Part shown: one piece after another, positions 18,579 to 27,771 of the stretch
Layout of the letters: every line of letters begins with the position of its first letter
Position numbering within the stretch: position 1 is the first letter of the stretch
DNA from: Nitrincola tibetensis
GTDB taxonomy: Bacteria; Pseudomonadota; Gammaproteobacteria; Pseudomonadales; Balneatricaceae
Length of the DNA: 64,000 bases
Direction: 5' to 3'
NCBI RefSeq assembly: GCF_003284585.1
Contig: NZ_QKRX01000001.1
Span: 124,001 to 188,000, forward strand
The notes under the pieces: model-generated
What the model was told of the DNA's origin: nothing
The model's database searches: none
Seen by the model: the letters and a program-made list of their open reading frames with translations, nothing else
Translations under genes and position numbers: made by a program

Positions 18579-18607
18579 AGATTAACTCATATATGTTGAG
18601 TTAATCT
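18579..18607. terminator. Perfect hairpin after the effector-like pair
   Basis: AGATTAACTCA and TGAGTTAATCT are perfect 11-bp arms around a 7-nt loop. There is no T-run, so it is a possible transcription end or mRNA-stabilising hairpin between two convergent genes, not a clear Rho-independent terminator. Confidence 0.45.
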
Positions 18608-18610
18608 GCA

Positions 18611-18652
18611 GTTATCAATTATCAGTTATCAGTTATCAGTTATCAGTTATCA
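18611..18652. repeat. Tandem 7-bp repeat, six copies of GTTATCA
   Basis: Six head-to-tail copies of GTTATCA; the second copy has A in place of the first G. The run lies in the intergenic space between the 3' ends of the upstream pair and creD, so copy-number change would not alter a reading frame. Confidence 0.9.
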
Positions 18653-18684
18653 GTCAGTTGAATCCAATTAAATCTCGTCAGCAC

Positions 18685-20109
18685 TCACGACTCAACAGGT
18701 GCTGTGGGTGTGGGTGATTTACGTTTAAACCAGCCACCACGCTTCGCACTTTCTTCCTGAGGTCCGTACCAGTCTTCATTGCGCGTTGCATACATAGTGG
18801 CCGCAATAGCAATGAAGGTTAATATAGATCCTGCCAATAGTGCGTAGTCTGCACTTCTCAGAATTAAATACAGCACACCATAGAGCAAGGTTAGCATCAG
18901 AGCCAATACCAAGGTACGTTTTCCTAAATGCAGAGCCACCGCGCCAAAGGTGACGATTAGCAGCACGGTTGCTGTCGATGCGAGCAAGTAGGCAGCACTA
19001 AATCCAATTTGCTCTGCAAAAGCGAGTAAGAGTAAAAAGAAGGTTGATTGTGAAAGGCCCACTAGAATGAATTGAACAGGGTGAGTGGGGCGCGCACCCT
19101 GGCTTTTGATCAGGAATATCGTCAGAAAGGTCAAGCCGATGAATAGCATGCCATATCGTGCGGCTCGATAGGATTTTTGGTACAAATCATTGGGCTGGTA
19201 GAGATTCACACCGAAGCTGGTCTGTCTTCGAGCAATAGAGTCATAGGACTCTCGACTTATTTGTGGCAGAGCGCGTGCTAGATGCGGAATTGACCAGTCG
19301 GCGATAAAGCCTTCATCTGAGATTTCCCGTGTATTGGGTAAAAAAGCACCGGTGAAACTCGGATGCGGCCAATCACTGACCATTCGAATACGGCTATTCC
19401 GACCCACAGGGGCGATCATTAGAGACTCTGCGCCGTTAAATTCAAACACCATTTGATAGGTGTTATGTTGACGTGGATCACCTGTGTACGCCATGACTCC
19501 ACCATCTTCTCCATGTCGGTGTTGCATGGGTTCAAGTTCAAAGGATACATCTGCTGCATTTAAGGCCGCTTCGCCACGAAGGCTTCGGTTTGAGGTCACT
19601 GATAGTCGCAGCTCGGTTTGCTCCCACATTGGCGTTTCTTCACCTCGAAGAAAGGTAGAAACAGCATCAAGAGGGAAGTCAAAGGTAAGATCGGCACGTG
19701 AACTGTACACCGGAACAGTGAAAATGCCTCGCTGACGTGCTTCAGTTTCACTGGTCAGTTCAACATCGAAACGATTAGGGTAAATGAAAATGGGTGCGCG
19801 CTGGAGTTGGCGCATTTCTTCGACGATACGAAAAATAGGTTTGCCGTCGGAGTCAATTCGCTGCATCCCTGTCTCGGGATCAATCAGTTCGCGTCGTTCC
19901 TGTACTAGAGCAGATTCTTCGACAGGGATAACTAAAACAGGACCGCTGAGTACTTCAGGTCCACCCCATTCTAAACCAACCGAGGCACGCGTCGTTCGGT
20001 TGTAATGTGAGCGATCATCGACAATTTGTCCTACAAAAAACAGTGGGATAGACATTAATATGATAAGAACGCCAACAACACAAAATCGCCATCCAAATGA
20101 CTTATACAT
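18685..20109 (-). CDS. creD: Inner membrane protein CreD
   Basis: CreD (Cet) is an inner-membrane protein of unknown activity controlled in E. coli by the CreBC two-component system and linked to colicin E2 tolerance and envelope stress. The 474-residue protein has an N-terminal membrane anchor (FCVVGVLIILMSIPLFFVGQ), a large periplasmic domain with the family segment EWGGPEVLSGPVLVIPVEE, and about five to six helices in the C-terminal part (YGMLFIGLTFLTIFLIK). creBC are not in the window, so its regulator is elsewhere. The C-terminal tail is polar. Confidence 0.92.
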   Translation of the reverse strand: MYKSFGWRFCVVGVLIILMSIPLFFVGQIVDDRSHYNRTTRASVGLEWGGPEVLSGPVLVIPVEESALVQERRELIDPETGMQRIDSDGKPIFRIVEEMRQLQRAPIFIYPNRFDVELTSETEARQRGIFTVPVYSSRADLTFDFPLDAVSTFLRGEETPMWEQTELRLSVTSNRSLRGEAALNAADVSFELEPMQHRHGEDGGVMAYTGDPRQHNTYQMVFEFNGAESLMIAPVGRNSRIRMVSDWPHPSFTGAFLPNTREISDEGFIADWSIPHLARALPQISRESYDSIARRQTSFGVNLYQPNDLYQKSYRAARYGMLFIGLTFLTIFLIKSQGARPTHPVQFILVGLSQSTFFLLLLAFAEQIGFSAAYLLASTATVLLIVTFGAVALHLGKRTLVLALMLTLLYGVLYLILRSADYALLAGSILTFIAIAATMYATRNEDWYGPQEESAKRGGWFKRKSPTPTAPVES

Positions 20110-20498
20110 AGCATCATTCCTTTAACGCACCCTATTCATTTGGCAATTGCAAACATAAAAATGGTCCGTCATTTTTTAGAAAAAAATTTTATTGAGCCTG
20201 CTCTACATCTTTACATCAGTGAGTAAAGCCCAACCTCTTAAAATGTTAACGCGTTCCAAAATCGCTTTCAATCGACGCTCATTATTCAGTGAGCGTCTAC
20301 TTTGGACAACTGACGTCGATAAAAGGGCAAAAAACGTGCAGTTGCTGGTTTGCTGCTTTTATTTGGCGCAATTTTTTCTATTTTTTATTCGAAGAGGCTC
20401 ATTTTTTTAAATTAATATTTTGATTTTAAATAGTTTTATTTGTTGGCATTTATTTTGCTAAATCTTGTATACAAGACAGGATACTAGCGAGATATATC
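20110..20498. other. Intergenic region between creD and allophanate hydrolase genes
   Basis: This 389-bp divergent region has no credible gene. It is very AT-rich near the right end. It holds a perfect inverted repeat GACGCTCA/TGAGCGTC at 20274-20297 (8-bp arms, 8-nt centre) and the GntR-type operator at 20463-20476. The inverted repeat has no T-run and I do not know what binds it. Confidence 0.6.
20463..20476. promoter_or_regulatory. GntR (FCD-type) operator
   Basis: TCTTGTATACAAGA is a perfect 14-bp palindrome with the TTGTATACAA core typical of FCD-subfamily GntR repressors. It lies 22 bp before the allophanate hydrolase start, and the same operon encodes an FCD-type GntR protein, so autoregulation is likely. 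Confidence 0.75.
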
Positions 20499-22289
20499 AT
20501 GAATACTCTGGAAACCCTTGGTTGGACGATCAGTGATTGGCTGAGTGCGCATCAGCAGAATGATGGCAATAGGCACTTGGAAAAACTGGTTGATGCCGTT
20601 AATCATGCAAACGACTGCGCATGGATCAGCCGTCTTTCTGCCAGCGATCTAAAACAGCAATTAGAGCATCTCAACGCGCGTCGGGAGCACGGCGAGTCAT
20701 TGCCCTTGTTCGGGGTGCCTTTTGCGGTAAAGGACAATATTGATGTCGCTGGGTGGATGACAACAGCTGCCTGTCCTGCGTTTGCTTACACCGCAGCGGA
20801 GGATGCCACCGTTGTTGCGCGGCTGAAAAAAGCTGGGGCTATCCTGATCGGTAAAACCAACCTTGACCAGTTTGCGACAGGGCTGGTGGGGACACGTTCA
20901 CCTTATGGTGCGGTATCGAATAGCTTTAAAGCTGATTATGTATCAGGTGGGTCGAGCTCTGGTTCAGCCTCTGTGACAGCACGTGGACTGGTTGCCTTTG
21001 CCCTAGGAACGGATACAGCTGGTTCAGGCCGAGTGCCAGCCGGTTTTAATAATTTAGTCGGATTGAAGCCAACCAGAGGGTGGTTTTCGATCAAGGGCGT
21101 CGTGCCTGCCTGCCGCTCAATCGACTGTGTTTCTGTGTTTGCCTTGACGGTTGTTGATGCCTTACAGGTGGCGCAGGTTCTTGGAGAACCGCAAGATCTG
21201 GTTGATGCTTATTCACGGAAAAATCCAAATGCCGCGCCGACAGGAATGCCAGAGCGGCCCAGATTCGCCATACCTTCTAAGTTGGAGTTCTTTGGTGATG
21301 AACTGATGCAGGCTGCTTTTGCGCAGGCTCGCAGTGAGCTGGAAAAAATGGTGGATCTGGTCGAGATTGATTTCACGCCATTCACTCAGTTAGCTGAGCT
21401 TTTGTATCAGGGCCCATGGGTGGCAGAGCGAACCCATGCGATCGGCTCATTACTGATTGAACACCCCGAGGAGATGGATTCAACAGTACGCACAATTGTG
21501 GCTAAGGGGACAGATTACACGGCCTTACAGTATTTCGATGCCGAGTACCAACGCCAAGCGCTAGCACGTCATATACAGCAACAGCTTTCTGAAGTGGATG
21601 CGCTAGTGGTGCCGACCTCTCCGACGATTCGCACCTTGGCCGAGATGCAAGAAGAGCCTATCCTCTACAACTCTCAGTTTGGTACTTACACGAATTTTAC
21701 CAACTTAGCAGATCTTTCAGCACTGGCTTTACCGGCACCCTTCCGAGCAGATGAGTTGCCAGCTGGCATTACGTTAATTGCCAATGCTTGGCATGACTTT
21801 GCACTGGCCGACTTCGGTCAACGCTGGCAAGCCCATTTGGCATTGCCGATGGGGGCGACGGGGAAGGCTTTTCAAACCATGACTCCGGCCTTCAAGCCTG
21901 TTGCACCTGGCGCGGTTCGAGTCGCGGTGGTGGGGGCGCATTTAACGGGAATGCCACTCAACTTCCAACTTACTACTCGACATGCGAGCTTTGTTGAAAC
22001 GACTCAGACAGCACCTGAGTATCGTCTCTATGCACTTGCCAATACGACACCTCCTAAGCCAGGGCTTGCGCGGGTCACTGAAAATGGAGCGTCGATTCAG
22101 GTTGAGCTTTGGGATGTACCCTTGGCGAATTTTGGTGCTTTTGTGGCGGAAATTCCGGAACCACTGGGTATCGGTAACCTGTTGCTAGAGGATGGTCGCA
22201 GTGTCAAAGGCTTTATTTGTGAGCCTCTGGCACTGGGTAATGCAAAAGACATTACCCACTTTGGCGGTTGGCGCGCCTATCTATCATGA
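20499..22289 (+). CDS. atzF: Allophanate hydrolase (AtzF type)
   Basis: Splits allophanate to ammonia and carbon dioxide, the last step of urea amidolyase or cyanuric acid/biuret use. The 596-residue protein has an amidase-signature domain (about 1-440) with the catalytic lysine in FAVKDNIDVAG and the serine pair in SGGSSSGSASVTARG, then the C-terminal domain typical of allophanate hydrolases (EYRLYALANTTPPKPGLARV). No urea carboxylase or biuret hydrolase gene is adjacent, which is unusual. Its stop overlaps the start of the GntR gene (ATGA). Confidence 0.88.
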   Translation: MNTLETLGWTISDWLSAHQQNDGNRHLEKLVDAVNHANDCAWISRLSASDLKQQLEHLNARREHGESLPLFGVPFAVKDNIDVAGWMTTAACPAFAYTAAEDATVVARLKKAGAILIGKTNLDQFATGLVGTRSPYGAVSNSFKADYVSGGSSSGSASVTARGLVAFALGTDTAGSGRVPAGFNNLVGLKPTRGWFSIKGVVPACRSIDCVSVFALTVVDALQVAQVLGEPQDLVDAYSRKNPNAAPTGMPERPRFAIPSKLEFFGDELMQAAFAQARSELEKMVDLVEIDFTPFTQLAELLYQGPWVAERTHAIGSLLIEHPEEMDSTVRTIVAKGTDYTALQYFDAEYQRQALARHIQQQLSEVDALVVPTSPTIRTLAEMQEEPILYNSQFGTYTNFTNLADLSALALPAPFRADELPAGITLIANAWHDFALADFGQRWQAHLALPMGATGKAFQTMTPAFKPVAPGAVRVAVVGAHLTGMPLNFQLTTRHASFVETTQTAPEYRLYALANTTPPKPGLARVTENGASIQVELWDVPLANFGAFVAEIPEPLGIGNLLLEDGRSVKGFICEPLALGNAKDITHFGGWRAYLS

Positions 22290-22993
22290 AACACAACACT
22301 TTGCAGAGCCCGTCAAGGCAAAAGCCAAGGCGTGAAAATCTGGCTGATCGTATCTACGAGCAATTGAAGGCGTTGATTTTCAACTTTCAGTTGTTACCCG
22401 GAGATTACTTCAGTGAGACAGAAATTGCTGAGCGCTTTGCTGCCAGTCGCACTCCGGTGCGCGAAGCGCTTCATCGACTGCATCGGGAGCAGTATGTCGA
22501 TGTCCATTTTCGCAGTGGCTGGCAGGTAAGACCCTTTGATTTTAAAGTGTTTGAGGACCTGTATGATCTCCGAATATTGCTGGAAACGTCGGCAATAGAA
22601 CGACTCTGTAATTTGACAGAACTGCCTGCTTGCATTGCAGAACTGAGCGCTATTTGGTGTGTGCCAGACGTTGATCGTGTGACTGACATGACACTTAGTG
22701 ATATGGATCGATCGTTTCATAGTCGTCTGGTTCAGGCGGCAGGGAATGAAGAAATGGCTCGTATCCATCGAGATATCAGTGAGCGTATTCACATTATTCG
22801 CCGCCTGGATTTCACTAAGGATTATCGGATTGATGCAACCTATCAAGAGCATGCGGCCATCCTTGACGCAATCCAGCATCGTCGTTCCGATCATGCCAAG
22901 TATTTGCTGCGTGCGCACATCATTGTCAGTAGAGATGAAGTGCGAAAAATCACCTTGCATATGCTTCAGGAGGCGAGAGAGCGTCATATGTGA
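22286..22993 (+). CDS. GntR-family transcriptional regulator (FCD type)
   Basis: A 235-residue regulator. N-terminal winged helix (about 20-85) with NLADRIYEQLKALIF and SETEIAERFAASRTPVREAL; C-terminal all-helical FCD ligand/metal domain with conserved residues in DLRILLETSAIERL, DRSFHSRLVQAAGN and YQEHAAILDAI. I use the ATG at 22286, which overlaps the atzF stop (ATGA), over the upstream TTG at 22268. It probably binds the palindrome at 20463-20476 and senses a ligand from allophanate or urea metabolism (inference). Confidence 0.9.
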   Translation: MKHNTLQSPSRQKPRRENLADRIYEQLKALIFNFQLLPGDYFSETEIAERFAASRTPVREALHRLHREQYVDVHFRSGWQVRPFDFKVFEDLYDLRILLETSAIERLCNLTELPACIAELSAIWCVPDVDRVTDMTLSDMDRSFHSRLVQAAGNEEMARIHRDISERIHIIRRLDFTKDYRIDATYQEHAAILDAIQHRRSDHAKYLLRAHIIVSRDEVRKITLHMLQEARERHM

Positions 22994-23141
22994 GGAATAG
23001 AGATCTCGCACATCTGATTTTCTATGAAGTAACAGGATGAGTCGTCGCAATATGAGAGAGTCATGACGCCGTTGTGATATTACACTCAAGAAAGTTATGC
23101 CAGAGTCGGAGCTTTAATCAATACTTAAAATCGAGTGAAGC

Positions 23142-24458
23142 ATGACGAAGGTTTTCTCTGGCGTTTGGCCTCTTTTACTGGGTATCGTACTGATCATGCT
23201 GGGCAATGGCATGCACTTCACGTTAATTGGACTTAGAGGGGGTATCGAAGGCTTCTCGGCGGCTGAGTTGGCGATTGTTACCTCTGGTTACTTTGTTGGG
23301 TTTTTATCAGGCGCTCGTTTTTCGCCGCTGCTGATTAGGCGAGTGGGGCATGTTCGTGTGTTTGCCGCTTTAGGAAGCTTTATGTCGGCGGGGCTAATTG
23401 CCTTTCCTTTAATAACCGAACCTTGGGCTTGGACCTTGCTAAGGATACTCATAGGTTTTTGCATGTCGGGCATTTATGTTACAGCCGAGAGTTGGTTGAA
23501 CGATGCCGCCACCAATGAAAACCGAGGAAAGGTCTTATCCGCGTATATGATTGCACAAACACTTGGGATTATCGGCGCTCAAGGCTTGTTAACCCTTGGT
23601 GATGCGGCTACGTCTGTTCTCTTTATCGGTGCATCTATACTAGTTTCAATCTCCTTTGCCCCTATTTTGTTATCCGTAAACCCTGTGCCCAATGTTGAAG
23701 TTGCGCGGCCTATGAGCTTACGTGACCTGTTTGCGAGTTCTCCCTTAGGGACAGTTGGTATTTTTTTACTGGGGAGTGTCTATGCAACACAATCTGGGAT
23801 GGGGGCTGTATTTGGCTCTCAAATTGGACTTTCTGCGACGCACATTGCCTTGTTTGTTGCCATGCTATTTGCGGGTGCTTTATTTCTTCAATATCCGATT
23901 GGCTGGCTTTCTGATCGCATTGATCGACGTAAAGTTATATTGGGTGCTGCGCTTTTAGGCGCTGTTTCCTGTTTTTTGGGTTGGATGAATGATGGGGGAA
24001 TGGGATTCTTAATGCTGGCCGCTTTTTTAACTGGCGGCGTTACAACCCCTTTGTATTCATTATTTTTAGCCTATACGAACGACTCATTATCCGCCGAAGA
24101 GATGCCTGCTGCATCGGGAGGCTTAGTGTTTACCTTTGGGCTAGGTGCCATTATTGGCCCCTTGGTCACGGGATGGGCCATGGAAACATTTGGTCCTTAT
24201 GCCTTCTGGCCAGTGTTAGGAATAACCTTTCTTTTGATTGTATTCTATGCCGCTTATCGCATTACACAGCGTGCGCACTTGCCAACAGACACGACAGAAA
24301 GCTATTTAAGTGTTATTCCAACCGCTTCTCCTATAGCGGTGGAGGCTGCTGGTGTGTGGGCGGCAGAGCATGCTGAACAGGAACGAGAAGCGGCAGAGTC
24401 GGAGTCTGCAGAGCCAGAGCAAGATACCCTTTTGCCCAGCGATTCTAGTCGTAGCTAG
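23142..24458 (+). CDS. MFS transporter (YcaD-like)
   Basis: A 438-residue transporter with 12 predicted membrane helices. The first helix region FTLIGLRGGIEGFSAAELAI and the loop GWLSDRIDRRKVILGAAL (the MFS signature between helices) fit the YcaD subfamily. The C-terminal tail, about 45 residues, is soluble and rich in Ala, Glu and Ser. The substrate is unknown. It stands alone, on the same strand as the GntR gene but 148 bp away, and is convergent with hisI. Confidence 0.82.
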   Translation: MTKVFSGVWPLLLGIVLIMLGNGMHFTLIGLRGGIEGFSAAELAIVTSGYFVGFLSGARFSPLLIRRVGHVRVFAALGSFMSAGLIAFPLITEPWAWTLLRILIGFCMSGIYVTAESWLNDAATNENRGKVLSAYMIAQTLGIIGAQGLLTLGDAATSVLFIGASILVSISFAPILLSVNPVPNVEVARPMSLRDLFASSPLGTVGIFLLGSVYATQSGMGAVFGSQIGLSATHIALFVAMLFAGALFLQYPIGWLSDRIDRRKVILGAALLGAVSCFLGWMNDGGMGFLMLAAFLTGGVTTPLYSLFLAYTNDSLSAEEMPAASGGLVFTFGLGAIIGPLVTGWAMETFGPYAFWPVLGITFLLIVFYAAYRITQRAHLPTDTTESYLSVIPTASPIAVEAAGVWAAEHAEQEREAAESESAEPEQDTLLPSDSSRS

Positions 24459-24497
24459 GTTCTTTTAAAATAATTCCTTTGCAGTTAGTACATTTTC

Positions 24498-24914
24498 TTA
24501 GGCATTGTTTGGCTTTGAGCTAGTAACAACAATTTGCTCTCCACGGATGGCGTTGTAAAAGCAATTGGGTCGGCCTGTATGACAGGCTGCACCTTTCTGA
24601 TTCACGAGCAGTAAAAGTGCATCACCGTCACAATCAAACCTAGCGTCTATCAAATGCTGAACATGGCCAGATGTTTCTCCTTTACGCCATAGTGATTGCC
24701 GCGAACGAGACCAGTAACAGACTTGTCTGGTGGTTAAGGTTTCAATAAGCGCATCTTTATTCATCCACGCAAGCATGAGCATTTCTTTAGTGTCATGTTC
24801 TTGCGCAATGGCGGCGATGAGTCCGTCTTGATTCCATGGAATTGCGGATAGAATTTCTTCAAGTGGAAAAGAGTCAGATTGATCTGCATCTTCTAGCGTT
24901 TGCCAGATAGTCAT
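24498..24914 (-). CDS. hisI: Phosphoribosyl-AMP cyclohydrolase HisI
   Basis: Opens the purine ring of phosphoribosyl-AMP, the third step of histidine synthesis. The 138-residue protein keeps the zinc cysteines C95 (FDCDGD), C111 (ACHTG) and C118 (NCF) with the usual 16 and 7 spacing, and the motif YWSRSRQSLWRKGETSGH. It stands alone without other his genes, and its promoter overlaps a Zur-type palindrome. That suggests a zinc-starvation paralogue or a zinc-regulated single copy; only the rest of the genome can decide. Confidence 0.93.
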   Translation of the reverse strand: MTIWQTLEDADQSDSFPLEEILSAIPWNQDGLIAAIAQEHDTKEMLMLAWMNKDALIETLTTRQVCYWSRSRQSLWRKGETSGHVQHLIDARFDCDGDALLLLVNQKGAACHTGRPNCFYNAIRGEQIVVTSSKPNNA

Positions 24915-24989
24915 TTTTTTGCCTAGTCGTTGAGTTGGCGTTTGCCCATTGTCACGTCAGTGGGCGCTGCGTGAATTATATCGTCTAAA

Positions 24990-25004
24990 TGTTATAGTAT
25001 AACA
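24990..25004. promoter_or_regulatory. Zur box upstream of hisI
   Basis: TGTTATAGTATAACA is a perfect palindrome around one central base and matches the gammaproteobacterial Zur consensus core (TGTTATAnTATAACA), with AAA on the left as in the extended site. On the minus strand it overlaps the -35 region of a promoter whose -10 is TATAAT (24975-24980). Confidence 0.78.
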
Positions 25005-25042
25005 ATTGGAATGCAAAGACTGGTCAATTTCCGCTCTGACGT

Positions 25043-27421
25043 CTATTTAAGCCACCTTTGCAGTAATTCTGACAGCTTTTCAGCATTATAAGGCTTGGCT
25101 AAATAATCATTCATACCGCAGGCTAGGCAAGCATTACGATCGTCTTCGCTGGCATTGGCTGTTAAAGCTGCAATCGGGGTCATAATGTCTCGCTGCCGTA
25201 TGATTCGGGTTGCTGTAAAGCCATCCATAATGGGCATTTGGCAGTCCATCAAAATTAAATCATAGGTTTCAGACTCAAGCTGACGAATGGCTTCTTCACC
25301 ATTCTCGGCTAATGCAGCCTCGATATTAAACTTTTCCAATAACTTTAACGCGAGCTTTTGGTTTACTGTATTGTCTTCAACCAATAACACTCTCCTATCC
25401 GCATAGTTTGTAAACGGGCAGCGTGCCTGAGTTGGATTGTTTGGTGCTTCGCATGGAAGATAGGGCAATTCAAAGTAGAAACAGGAGCCTTGTCCGAGAG
25501 TACTTTCTAACCAAAGGGTGCCATTCATTAACGCAATGAGCTCTTTAGAAATCATTAAGCCCAGCCCCGTTCCGCCATATTTGCGACTGGTTGAGTTATC
25601 CGCTTGGCTAAAACTTTGAAACAGCCGCTCCTGAGCTTCTTCAGAAATGCCAATTCCGCTATCTCTAACTTCAAATCGAATCCTGTGGTTATCCAGCAAG
25701 TGAACACTCAAAGTGACTTGGCCCACGTCCGTAAATTTGATCGCATTTGACACTAAGTTATTTAGAACCTGTCGGAGTCTTAGAGGATCTGCTTTAAGCC
25801 ATCCATTAATTGCAGGGTCAATTGTTTGGATCAACTCAAGTTTTTTATTCTCAGCAAGGTGTTGAAAGATGCTACGCATCGTCGTTAATAAGTCGTTTAG
25901 ATCAACGGGCGCCATTTCTAAACTCATTTTGCCCGCTTCAATTTTGGAGAAGTCCAAAATATCGTTTACAAGACCTAGCAGCAGTTCAGCTGAACGCATA
26001 GCAAGATGTACTTGTTCAGCCTGCTCTGTTGTTAAAGATGTTGTCTCTAAAAGGGACAGCATGCCTATCACTCCATTGATTGGTGTTCGAATTTCGTGGC
26101 TCATGTTCGCTAGAAATTGGCTCTTCGCTTTGCTGGCTTGGAGTGCTTTGAAGTGAGCATTTTTTAATTCTAAGGCGGCTGCATTAATGCCTTTTTTCAT
26201 TTCTAGAAGATCGCCTTGATAATTACCCACGATACGTTGTTCAAAGTTACCGAGGACGAGCTGGCCCATGACTTGGTTCGATTCAGCGAGAGCTCGTTCA
26301 AAATTTGCAAGTAATCTATTAATATTTTGCGTCATGACGCCTAATTCATCTTCACGATAGACTCGAACTCGTTGTGAAAAGCGCCCTAAACTTACTGTTT
26401 CGTTAATAACGGAAACAATATGTTTTACGGGGGCTAATATGCGACGATTCACTATCCATAAAAGCAGAGCAACAACACAGGTCACAACAAAAAGGGTGGC
26501 TGCTATCAACAAAAATGTGGCAGATCGAACATTTTCTATACGAGATTTGATAGAGGTTTCATCCCCCAGTAACAGGCTTCTGCCGATATAAACACCTGAT
26601 CGATCAAATAATGGGAAATCGTATAGTATGGCTTGATCAAGATAGATAACACGCGGCTCATTCGATAGTTTTTTTGGCAAATACGCTGCTAGGCTTCGAG
26701 CGAGTGATAGATCAAACCATTCTGAATGTGCAAGAAGATATTCATCATTAATTGATGGAAGAGAGGCTATAGTTGGAGGATAGCGGCCAGAAAATCGCTC
26801 TAAAATTGATTCTTTATTTAACAATAAAATCCAATCCAAATCATCGTTTTGCATAGATCGAACAACCGATCCAATCCCTTGTGTCACTGATATTAAACCT
26901 ATAACCTCTTCGTCTGCGATCACAGGCGAAAAGCCAATGATACCAACGCCTGCATTACCCATACTAAAAGATGCGGTTGCATTTTTTTCACTTAACGTTT
27001 TAGCGACCATTGGATGAGGTGCTATTTCACCATGGAAGCTTAGATCCCAAGATCTCGCGACAATAACCTCATCCGCGTCAATCACCTGCGCACGTATCAT
27101 TCGATAGTCAGTAACCTTCGCAAACTCTTCAGTTAAATTGCTTAAACTTTTAACAGACAATGCTCGATTGTTTGTTGACAGTGATTCACGTATTGAAGGG
27201 TCGCGCGATAAAGTCGCTGCAATGGATAAGACCGAGTCCTCTTTAGATCTTAAATACAAATCTAACCTTTGTTGGACATTTTCCAGTGCTTCCGTTTTTG
27301 TAATTTTTTCCATTTGAGTCGTGATGCCAAAGTACAAAATAGATGCAATAATGGCCAAGATGACTAAGGTTGATAGACTCGCCATTAGAATCAGGGAGCG
27401 AAAAATGGAAGTGTTCTTCAT
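25043..27421 (-). CDS. Hybrid sensor histidine kinase with receiver domain
   Basis: A 792-residue membrane kinase. Order: N-terminal helix (about 9-33), periplasmic sensor region of Cache type (about 35-300), second helix (about 303-325), HAMP, HisKA with the phospho-histidine in NMSHEIRTPING (about residue 440), HATPase_c (NAIKF, DSGIGI, GGTGLGL) and a C-terminal receiver with the phospho-aspartate in LILMDCQMPIMDG (about residue 726). There is no Hpt domain, so a separate phosphotransfer protein is needed. The signal is unknown. It resembles BarA/GacS-like kinases in layout. Confidence 0.9.
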   Translation of the reverse strand: MKNTSIFRSLILMASLSTLVILAIIASILYFGITTQMEKITKTEALENVQQRLDLYLRSKEDSVLSIAATLSRDPSIRESLSTNNRALSVKSLSNLTEEFAKVTDYRMIRAQVIDADEVIVARSWDLSFHGEIAPHPMVAKTLSEKNATASFSMGNAGVGIIGFSPVIADEEVIGLISVTQGIGSVVRSMQNDDLDWILLLNKESILERFSGRYPPTIASLPSINDEYLLAHSEWFDLSLARSLAAYLPKKLSNEPRVIYLDQAILYDFPLFDRSGVYIGRSLLLGDETSIKSRIENVRSATFLLIAATLFVVTCVVALLLWIVNRRILAPVKHIVSVINETVSLGRFSQRVRVYREDELGVMTQNINRLLANFERALAESNQVMGQLVLGNFEQRIVGNYQGDLLEMKKGINAAALELKNAHFKALQASKAKSQFLANMSHEIRTPINGVIGMLSLLETTSLTTEQAEQVHLAMRSAELLLGLVNDILDFSKIEAGKMSLEMAPVDLNDLLTTMRSIFQHLAENKKLELIQTIDPAINGWLKADPLRLRQVLNNLVSNAIKFTDVGQVTLSVHLLDNHRIRFEVRDSGIGISEEAQERLFQSFSQADNSTSRKYGGTGLGLMISKELIALMNGTLWLESTLGQGSCFYFELPYLPCEAPNNPTQARCPFTNYADRRVLLVEDNTVNQKLALKLLEKFNIEAALAENGEEAIRQLESETYDLILMDCQMPIMDGFTATRIIRQRDIMTPIAALTANASEDDRNACLACGMNDYLAKPYNAEKLSELLQRWLK

Positions 27422-27771
27422 AGAGTCTCTGCAGCTGTTTTGTTCTTGATGAGCGTCTAATTCATCTTAGCCTAATGGAGCGTTACACAACAACTTTACA
27501 CGAACCCGTTAACTGACCAATTGACAAGGCTTTAGATGGGGACAGTGTTTGAAGCACGAGTCGTCAACTGGCTATTAGAAGGTTATTAATGCGATAATCG
27601 AAACTGATTTGATCTGACGAGTAGACTCTTAATGTTGTTTGAATGGGTGGCTTGTTGGGTTTAAAACAGCCTCGACAAAGAGGTTGTAAACGTGTCCCCC
27701 GATACGAATGTGTACGAGGGCAAGGATGGTCTGCAAGCTTAGATGCTAATACTCCACACGGGTTCAAATAC
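27422..27771. other. Intergenic region before the diguanylate cyclase gene
   Basis: About 350 bp between divergent genes. The right part is open in the frame of the cyclase gene from 27643, but the peptide it would add looks non-coding, so I treat it as leader. I saw no convincing riboswitch, operator or small gene. Confidence 0.5.

Noticed and set aside
22394-23089. 231-codon minus-strand open frame opposite the GntR gene
   Set aside because: The plus strand encodes a clear GntR/FCD protein; the opposite frame is a shadow.
27422-27771. Possible c-di-GMP riboswitch before the diguanylate cyclase gene
   Set aside because: I could not find the conserved GEMM core or its paired stems.
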